This document shows, in pieces, positions 11,101 to 26,300 of a stretch of 64,000 bases of DNA. The stretch covers positions 12,996,348-13,060,347 of the forward strand of contig JAQFVV010006203.1 of NCBI GenBank assembly GCA_028023455.1. Reading direction: 5' to 3'. Within the stretch, counting starts at the first letter, position 1, and the number at the start of each line of letters is the position of its first letter. The notes beneath the pieces are model-generated. The model was not told where the DNA came from. It did no database searches and worked only from the letters and a program-made list of their open reading frames with translations. The translations under genes and the position numbers were made by a program. The DNA comes from Epiperipatus broadwayi (Eukaryota; Onychophora; Udeonychophora; Euonychophora; Peripatidae).

Positions 11101-14100
11101 CCAGTTTAAAATTTCAATTGTCCATCTATTATCATCTCTTCTAGCAATATGTCCAGCCCAACTCCATTTCAATCTTTTAATTTTTTCAATAAGGTCAATA
11201 ACACCTGTTTGTTGTCTTACCCATACATTGCATTTTCAATCTCTTCTTGTTACTCCCAACATACATCTCTCCATACTCCTTTGAGTGGTCTGAAGTCTCT
11301 GTATTGCTCTTCTATTAAGTGTCCAAGTCTCAGATCCATAAGTAAGAACTGGTAAAACACATTTGTTAAAAATCATCCTTTTCAAACACATAGGCATATT
11401 TCCTTTTAGTATCAAGTTATTTCTACCAAAAGCACTCCAACCAAGTTTAATTCTATGATTAATTTTCTCCATTATGTGTCCATCTGTATTAATAATCTGA
11501 CCAAGGTATTTGTAACTGTTAACTTCTTCTAATTCTTCATAATCAATCTTTATTTTCATATTATGAGCAAATCGATTAAACATTACTTTAGTCTTTTTAA
11601 CATTTATCTTTAGTCCTACTTTTCTACTTTCATCTGCTAACTCCTGCAACATTTCCTGCAGCTCTGAAGCATTATTTGCAAAAACAACTACATCATCTGC
11701 AAAATCTAAATTACTTAAATAATCTCCATTTACTTTCACTCCTTTAGTTTCCCATTTTAATCCACAAAATACTTCTTGCAGCACTGCTATAAAACGTTTT
11801 GGAGATATGGAATCACCTTGTCTTACACCTTTCTCAATGTTGATTTTTCCAGTATCATTATGTAATCTAATTGTTGCTGTTTCATTTTTATAAATATTCT
11901 TAAAAATATGACAATATCCTGGATCTATACCTTGATGATCCAATGCTTTAATCACTGAAGAAATGTGTATAGAATCGAATGCCTTTTCATAATCTATAAA
12001 TCCAAAACATAATGACAACTCATATTCTTTTGTCCTCTCTATGACTTCTCTCAATACCTAAATATGATCTATTGTACTAAAACCACTTTTAAATCCAGCT
12101 TGTTCTCTTGGTTGGTGGAAATCCAAAGTTCTCTGTAGACGAGTTGTAATTATCTTGGTAAAAATTTTATATAAAACTGATAAAAGGCTGATAGGTCTGT
12201 AATTTCTAATATCTTCTTTATCACCTTTTTTAAATATTAATATTATTACTGCATTCTTCCAATCTTCCGGGACATCTTTATCATTTAGACATTTGGTATA
12301 TAACTTTGCTAAAATTGTTTCTATTTCTTCACCTCCTTCTTTTAATATATCAATTATAATTCCATCATTTCCTGGAGCCTTTCCTTTCTTCATACATTTA
12401 ATGGCATGTCTCACTTCTTTATTTAAAATTCTGGGCAATTCGGAAGATGTATTAGATATAGGAGGTACTTGTTCTTTATTACTATATAATTCTTGATAAA
12501 AATCTTCTACCAATTTCATGATGTCATCTCTCTTTTTAGTAATAATTCCATCTTTTTTTCTTATTGCAGATATAAATTTCCTACCAATACCAAAATGTTG
12601 TTTAACATTCTTGAGACTTTTATTTTCTTCTACAGCTTTCCTTGCTATTTCACAGTTATACTTTCTTATATCATTTTCAACTCTTTTCGTACCATTTTAC
12701 AAAATTTGAGATATTCAATTCTTTTTAATATATCATTTTTGTATATCTTCATATTCCTTCTTTTCTTCATAAATTCTCTAGTCTCAGTAGAAATTTTGTT
12801 AGTCAATTGCTGCTTTTTTCTACCAGCTATCTTTGTTGCAGTTTTTAAAAGTGTATCAGTTATTTTCATATTAATTTCATTCAAATCTGAATCATGTTTA
12901 AAATCTCCTAACACTTGAAACCTATTTGTAAGTTCTAATTTAAATTCATTAGAATGTTTCTGAAGATTAGGAATATCAACTGTAAATATTGTTTTTCTTA
13001 ATAATTTTTGTCTCTCTAGTTTTACATTAACATGTAACTTACACCTTACTAATCGGTGATCACTTCCTGTGTTAAATTTATTAAGAACATTACAATCTTG
13101 AAATATGTATTTTCTGTTAATCAAAATATAATCCAATTCTGCTGTACCTTCATTTGGATGTTTCCATGTCCATTTCCTTTTAACATTTTTCTCAAAAAAT
13201 GAATTCATAATATAAAGTTTTTCTTTTTCTGCAAACTCCACAAGTCTATGTCCTCTCTCATTTCTATTACCATAACCAAAATTACCTACAGCAATTTCAT
13301 CTTTCAATTGTTTACCAATTCTTGCATTAAAGTCTCCCATAACAATTTTAAAATGTTGTTTACTCTGATCAAAAGCCTTTTGTACATCCATATAAAAATC
13401 TTCTACTACTTCATCACTATGAGAACTTGTTGGGGCATAAACCTGAATTATCTGCATTTGGTATCTGCTATTAAGTTGTATAACTAATCTTGCCACTATG
13501 TCCAATACACCATCAATCTCCACAATATTGTTCTTCCACTTTTTATTTATAATGAATTCTATTCCACTTGTATTTCCAATATGTGTGTCTTTATAATAGA
13601 GTATATGTCCACTTTTTAAATCAATTGTTTCTTCACCTTTTCTTCTAACTTCACAAAGTCCAATAATATCCCATTATAAGACTTTCTTCTTCTAATTCTT
13701 GCAATCTTCCTTCACTTGAAAGTGATCTGCAGTTGTAAGTACCCAAATAAAAAGTTGTCATCAAATGGCAGCCTGGGTCCACAATCAAGGGATTCTTAGC
13801 ACCCTCTGCCTTTGGCCACCAACACCTGCCTTGGTTGGTGACTTTACAGCCTCCTCAATGCTATATCATAATCATTCTATTATTACTTACCTGATTAATT
13901 TAGATTAACCTGGAAGTTTTACTCCCTAGCTAATATTAGCTAGAGAATTTTTTATCAAGCAACACTAAATGGCTAGCTAGCATATCTATATACAATGATT
14001 CCAAGTTAATGCATGAGAAAAAATGATACTGATTGTATAGAAGTACTACATCACAGATTTGAGCTTTACATACCCGGTAAAAGCACCAAAGTTGATTTAA

Positions 14101-17100
14101 AGATGTTAGTTAATAAATTTAAAAATCAAAAAATTACCCTATTTATTAAATATATAGGGTATATGAACACAGACTTTCACACTATTCACCACTCTATCTC
14201 ATATCACTGATACACTTGAACACATATACATCATCGAAAAGATAAATAATCACCAATATACATATTTCATGCCAAACAGTAATCATCAGTTGGTCCAGAT
14301 TATTATCTCTACACAAACATGCAATAAGTGTTCAGATATATATAAAGATAGACAATCTTCACACTTTAATGTACAGGCTTCAATCCACTCTACACTCCAA
14401 CTCTTCAACTTTCCATCCAATTGAAGATCTGATGATGGAACGCTCAAAGGCCACCCTGAGGCAAAGATTCTTATCACACTCATGTTGACCTAAAGTCAAT
14501 TTGACTCATGTACAGGACATAATCCATTTAATACATATACAAAGGATGGGCAGACATCTCTACTATTAACTATTTTTAAAAAATTCAATCTATCAATTTT
14601 CACTATTATAATTTCTAAAACAAACAATTGGTTTCAAAATTAATCATTTTTGGTATGATTCAAAATGATTACCTCTATTTGAAATAAATACTTATTATAT
14701 GAGCAGATACCGTATTTTTGAAAATTTCACAATCGAACATTTCAATTTCGCTTGTAGGAAAAGACCAAATTATAAAGCCTTGTGTAATTTACTAAAAAAA
14801 AATATTTGCAGAAAAAGAATTTAATAAAACAAATAATAGAAAATAATGAAACTATAATATCTGTTAATAAATTCTTAATGAATTTCAATAATGGTAGATT
14901 CTTTTTTTAAAAAAAATAACTCATTAAACAAACAGCTTTGCTAATTGCTCAAAAAGCTTTGTGATAAATGCTTAGCCAGAGAAAGCATTTAAAATATATC
15001 TGTCAAAATCACCCCCCCCCCAATCTCTGACCAATGGTTTTGTGCTTTGGCACTCCTCAGAGAGGCACTAGGATAATTTCAGGCACTAGATCTAAAAATA
15101 CCAATCCAAAGCCAGCATTTATCTAAGACTTAGTTAACTATTGAGTAGAAAATCTGAAATTATTTAAATGTCTGAAAATTTCAGATTTTCTACTCAATAG
15201 CTAACTCTTACATAAATGCTGACCTTGGGTTGGTATTTTTAGGTCTAGTGTCTGAAACTACCCTATTGCCTCTCTGAGGTGTGCCAAAGAATGAAACCAT
15301 TGGTCAGAGGTTTGGGGGGAGGGTCTGATAGAGATATTTTAAATGCTTTATCTGGCTAAGCATTTATTACAAAGCTTGTTGATCAATTAAAAGAAATGGG
15401 GTCATGTGATATATGACTATTTTTATTGACTAAATAACTCATTAGTTTGTATTATATTTTTATTTATTAAGAAATTATTAACTAATTACAGTTTCATAAT
15501 TTTGTATTATTTTTTTATTAAATTAAGCAAGTTTGTATATGTACTATTGTTTTTTTCGAAAGTTATCGTTGTAATTTTATAAAATTAAGCGTGTTATATT
15601 CTATTGTACCTCTCCTATCGATTCCTTTTCTTGCAATTTTTCCTCCCATTTTTTTTCTAGAAGTTCCTCAATTGGTTTTAAATTAACATTGCTTCTCATA
15701 TTGATAGAATAATGAAACTCTGCTACTGTTTTAAATTTCATGGTTATTATTTGATATGATAGCAACTTTCCTATATTATCTGTTACTCTAAATTACTTTA
15801 AACCATCTTTAATCCAAATGTCTCATTCAATTTATCTCTGCAGATGAAAAGTTTCAATTATAGTTAATCAGTGGAAGACACCAGGCATGATGTGAATATA
15901 GTGCTGTTTTAGCATTGATGTATAAATATCCATTTGTTTGAACTAGTGTACAATTTTCTTAGTAATATAGGGAGGGTACCAATGGCTCTAACAAGCTTTT
16001 ATTGATATGTACTGAAGAGAAAGCCTATAAAATCTCTATCCAGAATTATTCCCATCCTCAGACCAATCAGTTTCAAGCTTTTAACTCATGTCAGTGAGAT
16101 ACTCAGACGCTAAATCTAAAAAAGCTTGTTAGAGCTATTGGTACGATCCCTATATTATATATTTGTAATACAAGCTTAAAAAGCAAAGTTATACGATATA
16201 TGACTTGCTTTATTAATTATTACATAAGGGATTCGAACTCAGACTTTCACATGACTCTCAACTCCCCATGCCATCTCATATTGCTGACCCATCTGATCAC
16301 ACACATGTTGAAAAGATAAATAATCACCAATATATGTATTTAAAACAGGCAAAACTCTCCATATGTATTGAAATGATGATCATGTAATATCCATATTTCA
16401 TGCTAAACCAGCCCTCATCAGTTAGTCCAGATTCCCATCTCCACAGCTTTATATTAAGATAGCCAATCTTCATACTTTAATAGACAGGCTTCATACTATT
16501 ACAACCCACAACTCTTCAGCTGTCCATTTCATTGAAAATCTAATGATGAAACGTTCAAAGCACAACTTTTCAGCCATCCACTTCATTAAAAATCTGATGA
16601 TAAAATGCTCAGAGCCCAGATTTGAACATTCCATCATCAGATTTTCAATGAAATGGGCAGCTGAAGAGAAGCCTGTTCATTAAAGTATGAAGATTAGCTA
16701 TTTAATATAAAGCTGAGCACTGACTGTATATGTGTGTGAAGATAGTAATCTGGGCCAACTGATGAGTGCTGGTTTAGCATGAAATACATATATTGGTGAT
16801 TATTTATCTTTTCAACATGTGTATGATCAGATGGGTCAGCAAGGTGAGATGGTATGGAGAGTTGAGAGTTGTATGAAAGTCTGGGGTTCGAATCCCTTAT
16901 ATATTACATATATATGTGCAGTGTGTATAAACCTGTATAGTATATTAATTTATTGATTAGTATAACTTTCATAGCTGGTTAGTCTGATTGACTACAGTAG
17001 TATAACATAATGCAAATGTGTTTCATTTTTATCCATTCAGTTTTTTCCAAAGTGAATCCTGAGTTATCATTTGTCACCAGGATCTTGGGGAGAGTCAATG

Positions 17101-17283
17101 AAAAGTAAAAAATCTCTAAAAATTTGAAATAGTTGTTTTTAACAAACTTGTCTTCAACCCAGTTTGATTATCAGTCATAAAAGTAAAAATAAATATGTGT
17201 CCCTTTAATGGAACTGCATAATCCTTATGAATTCATTGTGATCTTTTAGTTGATATATATATATGTTAATTCCATCGTATGAA

Positions 17284-17332
<49 letters not shown>

Positions 17333-20300
17333 TGTTTCTGGTTTGTTATTTTGTGATACTTGATTCGTGATATAACATCTTTTTCAGAATAAATATTATT
17401 GGTAATTTCCATTAAACTGAAAAATTAATTTTGCTATTTTGTCTAATACATCATTGGTCACCACAATAGTGTTGTTGTTTTTTTTTACTTTATCAAGAAT
17501 CATTCTCCATTTATGCTATCAATATTTATGTCTTTATGATAAAATATATATTCACTTTTCACATCGTCTACTCACTTCTTTTTCAAAATTCATAAAATCC
17601 TGACAATATACTTTTTTACATTATATGGTTTTCCTTCCAATTCTTGCAAAATGGGTGGGTTTTTTTTAAAGATAATCTAGAATTGGAGACAGATAAATAA
17701 ATAAAAATAATCAGTGAATGGCAATATAGATTCATAATCCAGAGATTTTAGAACTTTTTGGTTCTTATTGTTAACTGTTGCATGGGATGACAATTTCATA
17801 ACATAAAAATTACATGACCATATTTTATTTTTGTTGGACACATTTATGTAGATAAACAATGAATATAGAAACCTCCCAATAACTGTCGGAGTAGCATTGT
17901 CACCTTATATTAAAGACTATGTTGTTGTTGTTTTTTAAAAAATTCAGTATATAAAACTCATTAACTGATTATACTGGCCCACATGTTATAGAGAGAGTCT
18001 CATCCATGTTTGATCCCATAGAAATAGTCAAATGGTAATAGCAATTGCAATGATATTATTGCCATGAGTTCCTTACAGTTAATTTAATATCTTACAATGC
18101 TGTCTTTCAACTTTTCTTTCTAAAATAGTTCAATATACTGATTAATGATTGTTTCTATTGCATTTTGTTATCAGCTATATATCCTAAATCTTAGCAGTAT
18201 TTATTGAACCTTTTTGCAGTTTGTGAAATTCTCTTTGTAAAGTAAATAATGCTTACCAATTCCATAAAATTCTAAAACCCCAGCTAATTTCATCATAAAA
18301 TAAATTTTAACTTCTTTATTTTTAATCCCCTTTAATCCTTAGATTAAATAAATGTTTACTCTTAGTATTGAAGAATTAATATTATCACATATACAATGAT
18401 ATGAATAAATACAATTGGTTTTATGACCATAACATAAACACTATTATCATAATAAAAAACATTCTTAAATAACATTTTTTGTTATTTTATGTTATACTGA
18501 TAATAAATTCATGTAAAATAATAACAGTTAACATCAGAAGGATCAACTCATACCAAAGAATCTAAACACTGACACCCTGGCTCAAAATCACCTCACCACA
18601 TCCTTCTCCTCCAAGAAACAAAATTCCACCACAAAGCCAACCCCAAAATTAAAGAACTGAAAAGATTGGAATACATTCAATTATCAACCAATTACATTGA
18701 ATCTGGAGGAGTTGATATCCTCATCAACAAAAACATCCTTCTGACAAATTTCAGAATCCTCTATGTTGACAATGTAAATTACGGCAGAATGAGAATCAAC
18801 ATTTTCTATGCAAACTCAAATTATATCAGAATAATCAACACATTCAACATGATAATAACTAACAGCAATTGGCTTTCAATCATAATTGGAGACTTCAACA
18901 TAACTTATGATATCTTCAACAAAAAATACATCTACCTCATAAATAAAAACATAATGAGTGGAGATTGATTCTTCCCTCCAGGAGCTTACTCATTTTACAC
19001 AAAAAATCACAATTCTCTTATAGACTTACTATTTTATTCTGCCAAAATTCACTTCCTCCTTGATGCTAGACTAAAACTGGTGGCCTCTGATTACCTGGCC
19101 TGGGGGGGGTTGATGTGGGAAGCCAAATCCAATGTGCAAAAAAACAAAACAATCAGAATGATACCCAAAACAAGTGCTCCCAGAGCAATTCTTTTGAAAC
19201 CCTACATATACTTCAATAAAATGCAAAGCAGTTCTTCCCCTGCCAAAAAAGCACGGTTTTCCTTGATAGTATTCTTACAGTCATTAATTTCCCATCATTT
19301 CCAAAAACTTAAAGGTCCTACTGCTTTACTAAAAGATTTGAAAGACTTAAACACTCACCTCAAAAATCTCTCCACAGAAGTCAACAAAATCGAAGAAATT
19401 ATTCACATTAAAAATCAATATAAAGCCAAAAAAAGCCCTGACTGAATACATCTCAATAAAGCATGCCAAGGTATTCCTCTCCACCCAACACTGCTGGACA
19501 AGAGGCTACCTCAGGTGGGCTCTGGGAGCAAAAAAAAATACAAAAATGCCTACTTACATTAAATCCAATGGTCAAAATTTCATTGGAGATCTGATGCTAG
19601 ATAAAATCAAGAAATATACTAAAACTATAGGGAAATAATCTAAATGAAGATAGTGATTGGTTGGAATGTGCCGACTGGGCAGAACACAGAATTTCAGAAA
19701 ATATGTTAAAAGGGAAAAGGTTATCTCTTCCTGACCATGTTTACCCGGGTCTACATGGCATCCCAAAGTTCATCATATCATACCTCAGTAACATCATAGT
19801 ACTAATTATGCTAAAAATGATCAACCATCTAGCAAAACAAAGAAGAAATATTCCAAATCTATACCCTGTAGCACTAGTGCCATTCATTAAGAAACACCAA
19901 GAAGTGATCAAACTGTCCAGCATAAGACCAATATCCATGACATTCCTCAAAATAAAAATCATTGAATCAGTAATAAAAGTTCAAATTCAGGAGAAAATCC
20001 TAAAACACATCTCACCCTCTCAAGTTTCAAAAAAGAATCCTCCACTATGACAGCCATAGGGGAAGTTAGAATTCTTATTGACCACATAAGACTCCACAGG
20101 CTATCAAAACCAATTGTCATGCAATTAGATATATCCACTGCATTTGATTCTGTCAGGATGCATAAGCTACTAAACATTATTAATGACTTCTCTGTCTGCA
20201 GAGGAATTATTCAAATACTGGATAACCTCTTAGCAAATAGACACATCTATATTTCACTTAATGGTACATTGCACAAGGATTCAAACCTGACATATCAATT

Positions 20301-23300
20301 CTACAGGGCTCCCCTCAGTCCCTTGCTCTTCATTGCTTACATTAATTCACTGCTCCAAAAAATAAATGATTAACTGCCAGGAATTTTCGTCCCAAAACTA
20401 TACAAACAAATCAAAGCCTTTGCCTATATGGATAATGTGCTCGTAATCCTACCCTCCATCAAATATATGAACAAACTTTTCAATATCATAGATGAATTCG
20501 TCAAAGAATCAGGCCTAAGAATCAATCCTCAAAAATTAGCAATCTGAAGAATTAATACTGGTAAAAAAAAATCAATTCTAAATTCTCTGCTAAGCCTCAA
20601 AATCTCTTGGCTTTTCTATACACAAATCACCAAGAGCAATGTCCAAAATAATCCAAGATTCGATTATTCATTCACCAGAAAGAATCATTGCCACCCTTTC
20701 CAAAGTTTGCCTCTCACTGCAGGGTAAAGTAGCTCTAATGAACATGAAGATAATGAGAAAAATAAATTACTACCTACCAATAATCAATATAACCCAAATC
20801 TTCATTAAAAATAAACACTCTTAGTGCCAGACTATTCTGGGCAGGTAAAACAACTGCAATCAGCATCCAGAGGATGCAACAGCCCTGAAAATTTAATGGC
20901 ATTGTCACTACATTCTATTTGAGCTTTCTGCCTACAAAAATCACACAGCCTAATTTGCATTCTAATAAGAAGACATGGCTATAACCAAATCACAGAAATC
21001 CCCCCAACAGACTGTTTTCCTCCTGAAAAATAAATCTGGATCAACACAGTCAAAGAGCTTTTTTCTTCAGTCATGCCTATAACAAATGAAACATTCAAGG
21101 GAAAACTTAAAACTTGGGATCTTTGAACTTCTCAACCCAAATATCAGACCAGGAGACTCCAAGCTTAGCCTTACCAATTACAGAATTACTTCATACTTCA
21201 AATTTTGGAATATGAAACCAAAGTATCTTGACCTAATAATCAAAATGAATCTAGAAGCAATGCCTACCAATACATTTCTATTCTACAAAAGACAAATACA
21301 CAAAATAGACCCCATCTGCTCCAACTGCAAAAGATAAGAAGAAATATTTAATCACATTATTCTTAACTGCACCAGTCTGGATAATATCCGAAAAATTATC
21401 TATGAAAACTACGCCATCCACCATTCTTAGTTAATGAGGCTTCATTACTTTTTTTTGACATTTACATTATAGTTTTTCTGTTTTTGTTGTAGTTTCAATT
21501 CCATAGCATTTTTTTTAATTTGTATTTTAGAAGGAATTGTGCAATTTAGTCATTTCAATTTGTCCATTTCAGCTACTTTTGGTTAGAAATTCTTCATTGG
21601 GGGAAGGGGGGTTACTCCTTGACTTATTTTTAATGATATGCCATAATTTCAAAGCAGAGAATAATTAATTTCATAAATAGAATCTCTTGTGTAATGTTCT
21701 TTTTAGTTTATATAATCGATGCTTTGGAATCTGATCACAATGTTGAAAGCTAAATATTGATGAAATTCTGTTTTGGTAACATTCCACCATTTTAATGAAG
21801 CTCCATCCACCATTGTTCATTTTTTAGATATTTACATTATAGTGTTATTGTTTTCATGGTAATCTTGTTGTTTTTTTTTAATTTGTATTTTAAAAGGAAT
21901 TGTGCAATTTACTCATTTTAATTTGTCCATTTCAGCTGTTTTTGGATAGAAATTCTTCATTGGGAGGGTGTCAATGATTTCGGGGATTTTTTATTTTTAT
22001 TTTTTGTTCTATTGATGATTTCAGCAAATTTTTTTTTATTTTTTGTTTCATCAATGATTTCAGCCGATTTTTTTTTGTTCCATCGATGATTTCAGTGATT
22101 TTTTTTATTTATTTTTTGTTCCATCGATGATTTCAGCTGATTTTTTTTGTTCCATTGATGATTTCAGTGATATTTTTTTTTATTTTTTTGTTCTATTGAT
22201 GATTTCAGCCATTTTTAATGGAAATTTATCACTTGCATGCTTCTTGTGACTTGTTGATAATACTGCAGTGTCACCCAGTGGCCACATGTGGTATAAGTTA
22301 CAACTACTATATTTACTTAAGTAATTTATTATTATAGTAATAGATTATTAATCATACAAATTGGTAAAATAGAAATGTATCAATGTTTTGTTGTTCAATC
22401 TCAGGGAACAAAATGCCTAAGGCAAGACATTAAAAGTAATTTAAGTAAAAAAAATCAGTTAAATACATGAAAAATACAACAAAACATGGATATATTTCTA
22501 TTTTATCAATTTGTATGATTAATAATCTTTTACTATGATAATAAATTACTTTAGTAAATACTAAATGAATAACTAAATAAATAGCTCCAAGTTACAAGAC
22601 GGACAGATATATAGTTTAATTAAATCTAATATAAGTTTATTGTAATATAATATAATATAGAGAGATGAATAGCTCACAAACATAAGTTAGATATTATCTA
22701 CTGGCTTTCCCAATAGAGAAGTAAATCATGAGCTTCCTGTTTAATTATTTAGAAAGACTTTTAATAATAATAATAATAAAACCCATTCACAATCTATAAT
22801 ATTACTTTTAAATCTAACATATAATTAAGAATTGTTTAAGTAGTTGGGAAAATTATGTATACTTGGAATAATTTGACTTCACAATTAACATTTATTAAAA
22901 GTTTACATGAATTGCGTATTAGTTTTACAAATATTTTTAAGAAAGACTGAATAAGTTATTTCTTAAATAACAAATATGAAATTATAATATTGCCATAGTT
23001 TATAAGTTATTTTACAGAGAATCTTTATTTTAATTATGGCATTAATTATTGGACAGTATGTGAAGTAACTATTTACAGAATTATTTATTACAACTTTAAT
23101 AATCTAGTTTTTAACTATTAGGTCTCACATATATAGAGCAAGATTAAGAAAATTGATTTAAAACTTTAAATAAATAAATGCTCACCACCCTTCACTGATT
23201 TTTTATGGATAGAATTCTTAGAATCTAAATACTATGCCTTGGCATGGTAGTGGGGGGTGTAAGACAAACTTTAAAAATAACTTATAAAATGTTTTCACTC

Positions 23301-26300
23301 TGCTCTCTCTCTTTCGACTTTAAGAGCAGGTGAAATGTAAACAGGTTAATTAATTAGAAATTTCTCCATCCATCATTCAGGATAAAAATACATTTATAAA
23401 CTAGATAGATTCTAAAGTTATTGAAATAATTAAGCCAATAGATTGAATAAATAAAATATACATAAATTATCAGGTTGAAAGATATATGATTAAGTTACAG
23501 TTTTACATATTGATTATTTAAACATATTACCGGTATTAATTAACTGTGGGACATTAGGCTGGACTTGATGGATTCCGATCTGAGCTGTTGAACAAGCTTC
23601 TCTTTGTCACTAATGGAGAGAGGAATGAATGTCCAAAGTTGATTATGCCAGGATGGAAAATTGGTAATATTTCTTCACTGCATAGATCTATAAATCTATT
23701 TTAAAAACTTCTAAAATGTAACTTTTTAATAAATTTTTCTGTAACTGTAATCAGTTATAATTTAAACTTTCCTATTTTCTATTCTATTTATTTTATTTCA
23801 TTTGCCATAATTCCAAAGCAGAGAATTATTAATTTAATAAATTTTTAAATATTATATTTTTATATTTTTGAAAAGTATGTTAATTAGGTTTTTTGTTTGT
23901 TGATACTCCACGAAAGTGTTGAAATTTTTTTTAATGTAGTGCCATTCATTTTTCAGACATCTGCCATTTTTCTACTTCTTGCTTTGTTTAGGCTTTAGAA
24001 AAAAGCATTAAATAGCATTTAGCATAAGTTAATTTTTTTGACATTTAGTATTATAATTTTTCTTTTATTTCATTGAAAGGGGGAGATTTGGATTTTATGT
24101 ATTTAACCGATGTTTGCATTTTAATTTTGAGGGGGGGGGTGATTTTCTTACTTGATTTTTTACTTACTTTTGATGTCTTACCCTAGGCGTTTTCATTTAA
24201 CATCGATTTAACTGATTTTTGCATTTTAATTTTTATGTGGGGGGGGGGTGATTTTGTGTTTTATGTATTTAACCGATTTTTTTATTTAATTTTTTATTTA
24301 CTTTTGATGGATTTGGATGTCTTGCCTTAGATGTTTTAATTTTACCGACTTCAGCAATTTTTTGGATGTCTTGCCTTAAGCATTTTAATTTTACATCAAT
24401 TTCAGCGATTTTTGGATAGAAAAATTATCGCTTGCATATTTCTTGATGATTCTTGATGGTACTACAGTGTTGTCTAGCAACCACAATATGTGTAACTGGC
24501 AACTACCATTCATTTTCAATTAATTAATTATTGATATTATTGTTTTGTGTATAACTATAATTAAGAATCATCTGTTAAATTTATCCCATTACTGTTGATT
24601 TGTGGGGGAAGGTGGTTGTCATATTTATATGCAAAAAAAACCTAATTTGGATCATATTAATATACATGTAATTAAAAAGTAATCCAATTACAATAATTAA
24701 TGCTGAAATGATAATGAATGGACAGTTGAAATCTTAAAATGGATTCCAAGAGATTATAAAAAAACTTAACAAGAAACCAAATGTGAGATGAATGGATGAA
24801 ATAAAGGCATTTGCTACTGTGATGTGGAAAAGAGACAATAAATATCCAGTGAGCTAGATCAACTTGGAGAGAAATTCAGTTTGCAGTAAATCCATAATAG
24901 TTGAAAATATATGGGCATGAAAAAAAAGACCAATTTTCATTCGCTATGAAAATTTAAATATGAACTTCTGCATTTCTTTATCAGAAAAATCAAGAATAAT
25001 GGTTCTGGTTTATTCTCAATTTTTCTGACAGCGAAATGCGAATGAACACATTTAAGTCTTTACGACTAATGGACAGTTTTCTTTCACTTACATATACTTT
25101 TGCAGTGTGTTTATCAATTTATATATGTGTGTGTACATGTATACAGTTACATTTAAAATAAAAAAAGTTTAAAATATACTTCTTTAAGTTGTAATTATAA
25201 TCTGTAAAAGAAGTTTTAGTATACATCCATTGCGGATGAATAATAGAATAAAACTGGAGATAATCTTAACAAAATTTACTATATTATATATACTAAAGGT
25301 ATAAATGAATACAACTATAGTAGTTTTATAATACCTCCGCTATAGCAATCCCACTACAACTTAATATTTATTAATATAATTAATATTAACAGAAAAAAAT
25401 TTTCAATGTTAACTCTAATTTTATTTCATATAATATTATATTTGATATTGTATTCTTATTTATTTACATACACAATTTTTCAACAGGAATTCCATTTGCT
25501 GTCGGAAATTTTTGGAAAGAACAAAGACGATTTGCGTTATCTACATTAAGAGATTTTGGATTTGGTAAATTATCTTTAGAAGAACGGATTATTTACGAGG
25601 TTCGTTGCTCCATCAATGAAATTCAAAAATATCAAGGTAGGCCTTTTGATATTGAATCGTTTCTAGGAATGGCTTTTGGAAATATTATTATGTCATTATC
25701 TATGAACAAAAGGCTGGATTACAATGACGAATATTACAAATATATTGTTGAAAGTCAAAACGACCTTATTAATTACCTTAGTGTTACTAATCCTGTCAAT
25801 TTTTTCCCAGTATTAAGACATTTTACATTAGGTTGGAAAAATTTTAATAAGAATTTAGGAATATTAAGAAAATTCCTAGATTCTGTTATTAAAGAACATG
25901 AAACTACATTTGATTCTCACAATAAAAGAGACTACATTGACGTTTTTTTAGAGCGATTAAAAGAAGATGAAAAAAATAACATCAAAGATTCTACATTTAC
26001 TCGTAAGTTTGAAATGGATTATCTAAATTTAAAACTGCTATTATTACTTTATTTAATTTTATATATTATTCTCTTAATCATTTTAAGAATTCATAACCAA
26101 ATTGCTTTAGGTCGTTTTTGCTAAGAAAATAAATGTACTATATTTAAAATGTATTCTCATTTCTTAAATCTTTGAAATTTGAGCTTTCTTTAGATATCCA
26201 ACTCATAACTAACACAAATAAGTATTCAAGGTTTGAAAAATTAATTATTGGTAAGTGAATTTAAAGATAGACCATATCCTATTATAAATGATGTTTTTTT

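Larger units (their letters stand above)
16615..16915 (+). mobile_element. Hammerhead/tRNA-like repeat, copy 3 (best-preserved reference copy)
   Basis: A SINE-like unit with a hammerhead at 16754-16797 and tRNA-like internal promoter boxes downstream: A box TGGGTCAGCAAGG (16832-16844) and B box GGTTCGAATCC (16885-16895), 41 nt apart, as expected for RNA polymerase III. It resembles in concept schistosome Sm-alpha elements and metazoan retrozymes, which pair hammerheads with small non-coding retroposons. No protein is encoded; mobilisation would need a reverse transcriptase in trans. Confidence 0.75.

Noticed and set aside
10862-13487. Several plus-strand frames across the RTE-like element
   Set aside because: Shadows of the minus-strand endonuclease/RT frame; no family features of their own.
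16823-16905. Functional tRNA gene
   Set aside because: A and B boxes are present, but acceptor and anticodon stems do not pair and the sequence is part of a dispersed repeat.
26003-26124. Continuation of the exon 2 open frame to 26124
   Set aside because: It runs through a strong donor (TTTACTC|GTAAGT) and loses P450 similarity, while exon 3 resumes the family alignment in phase.
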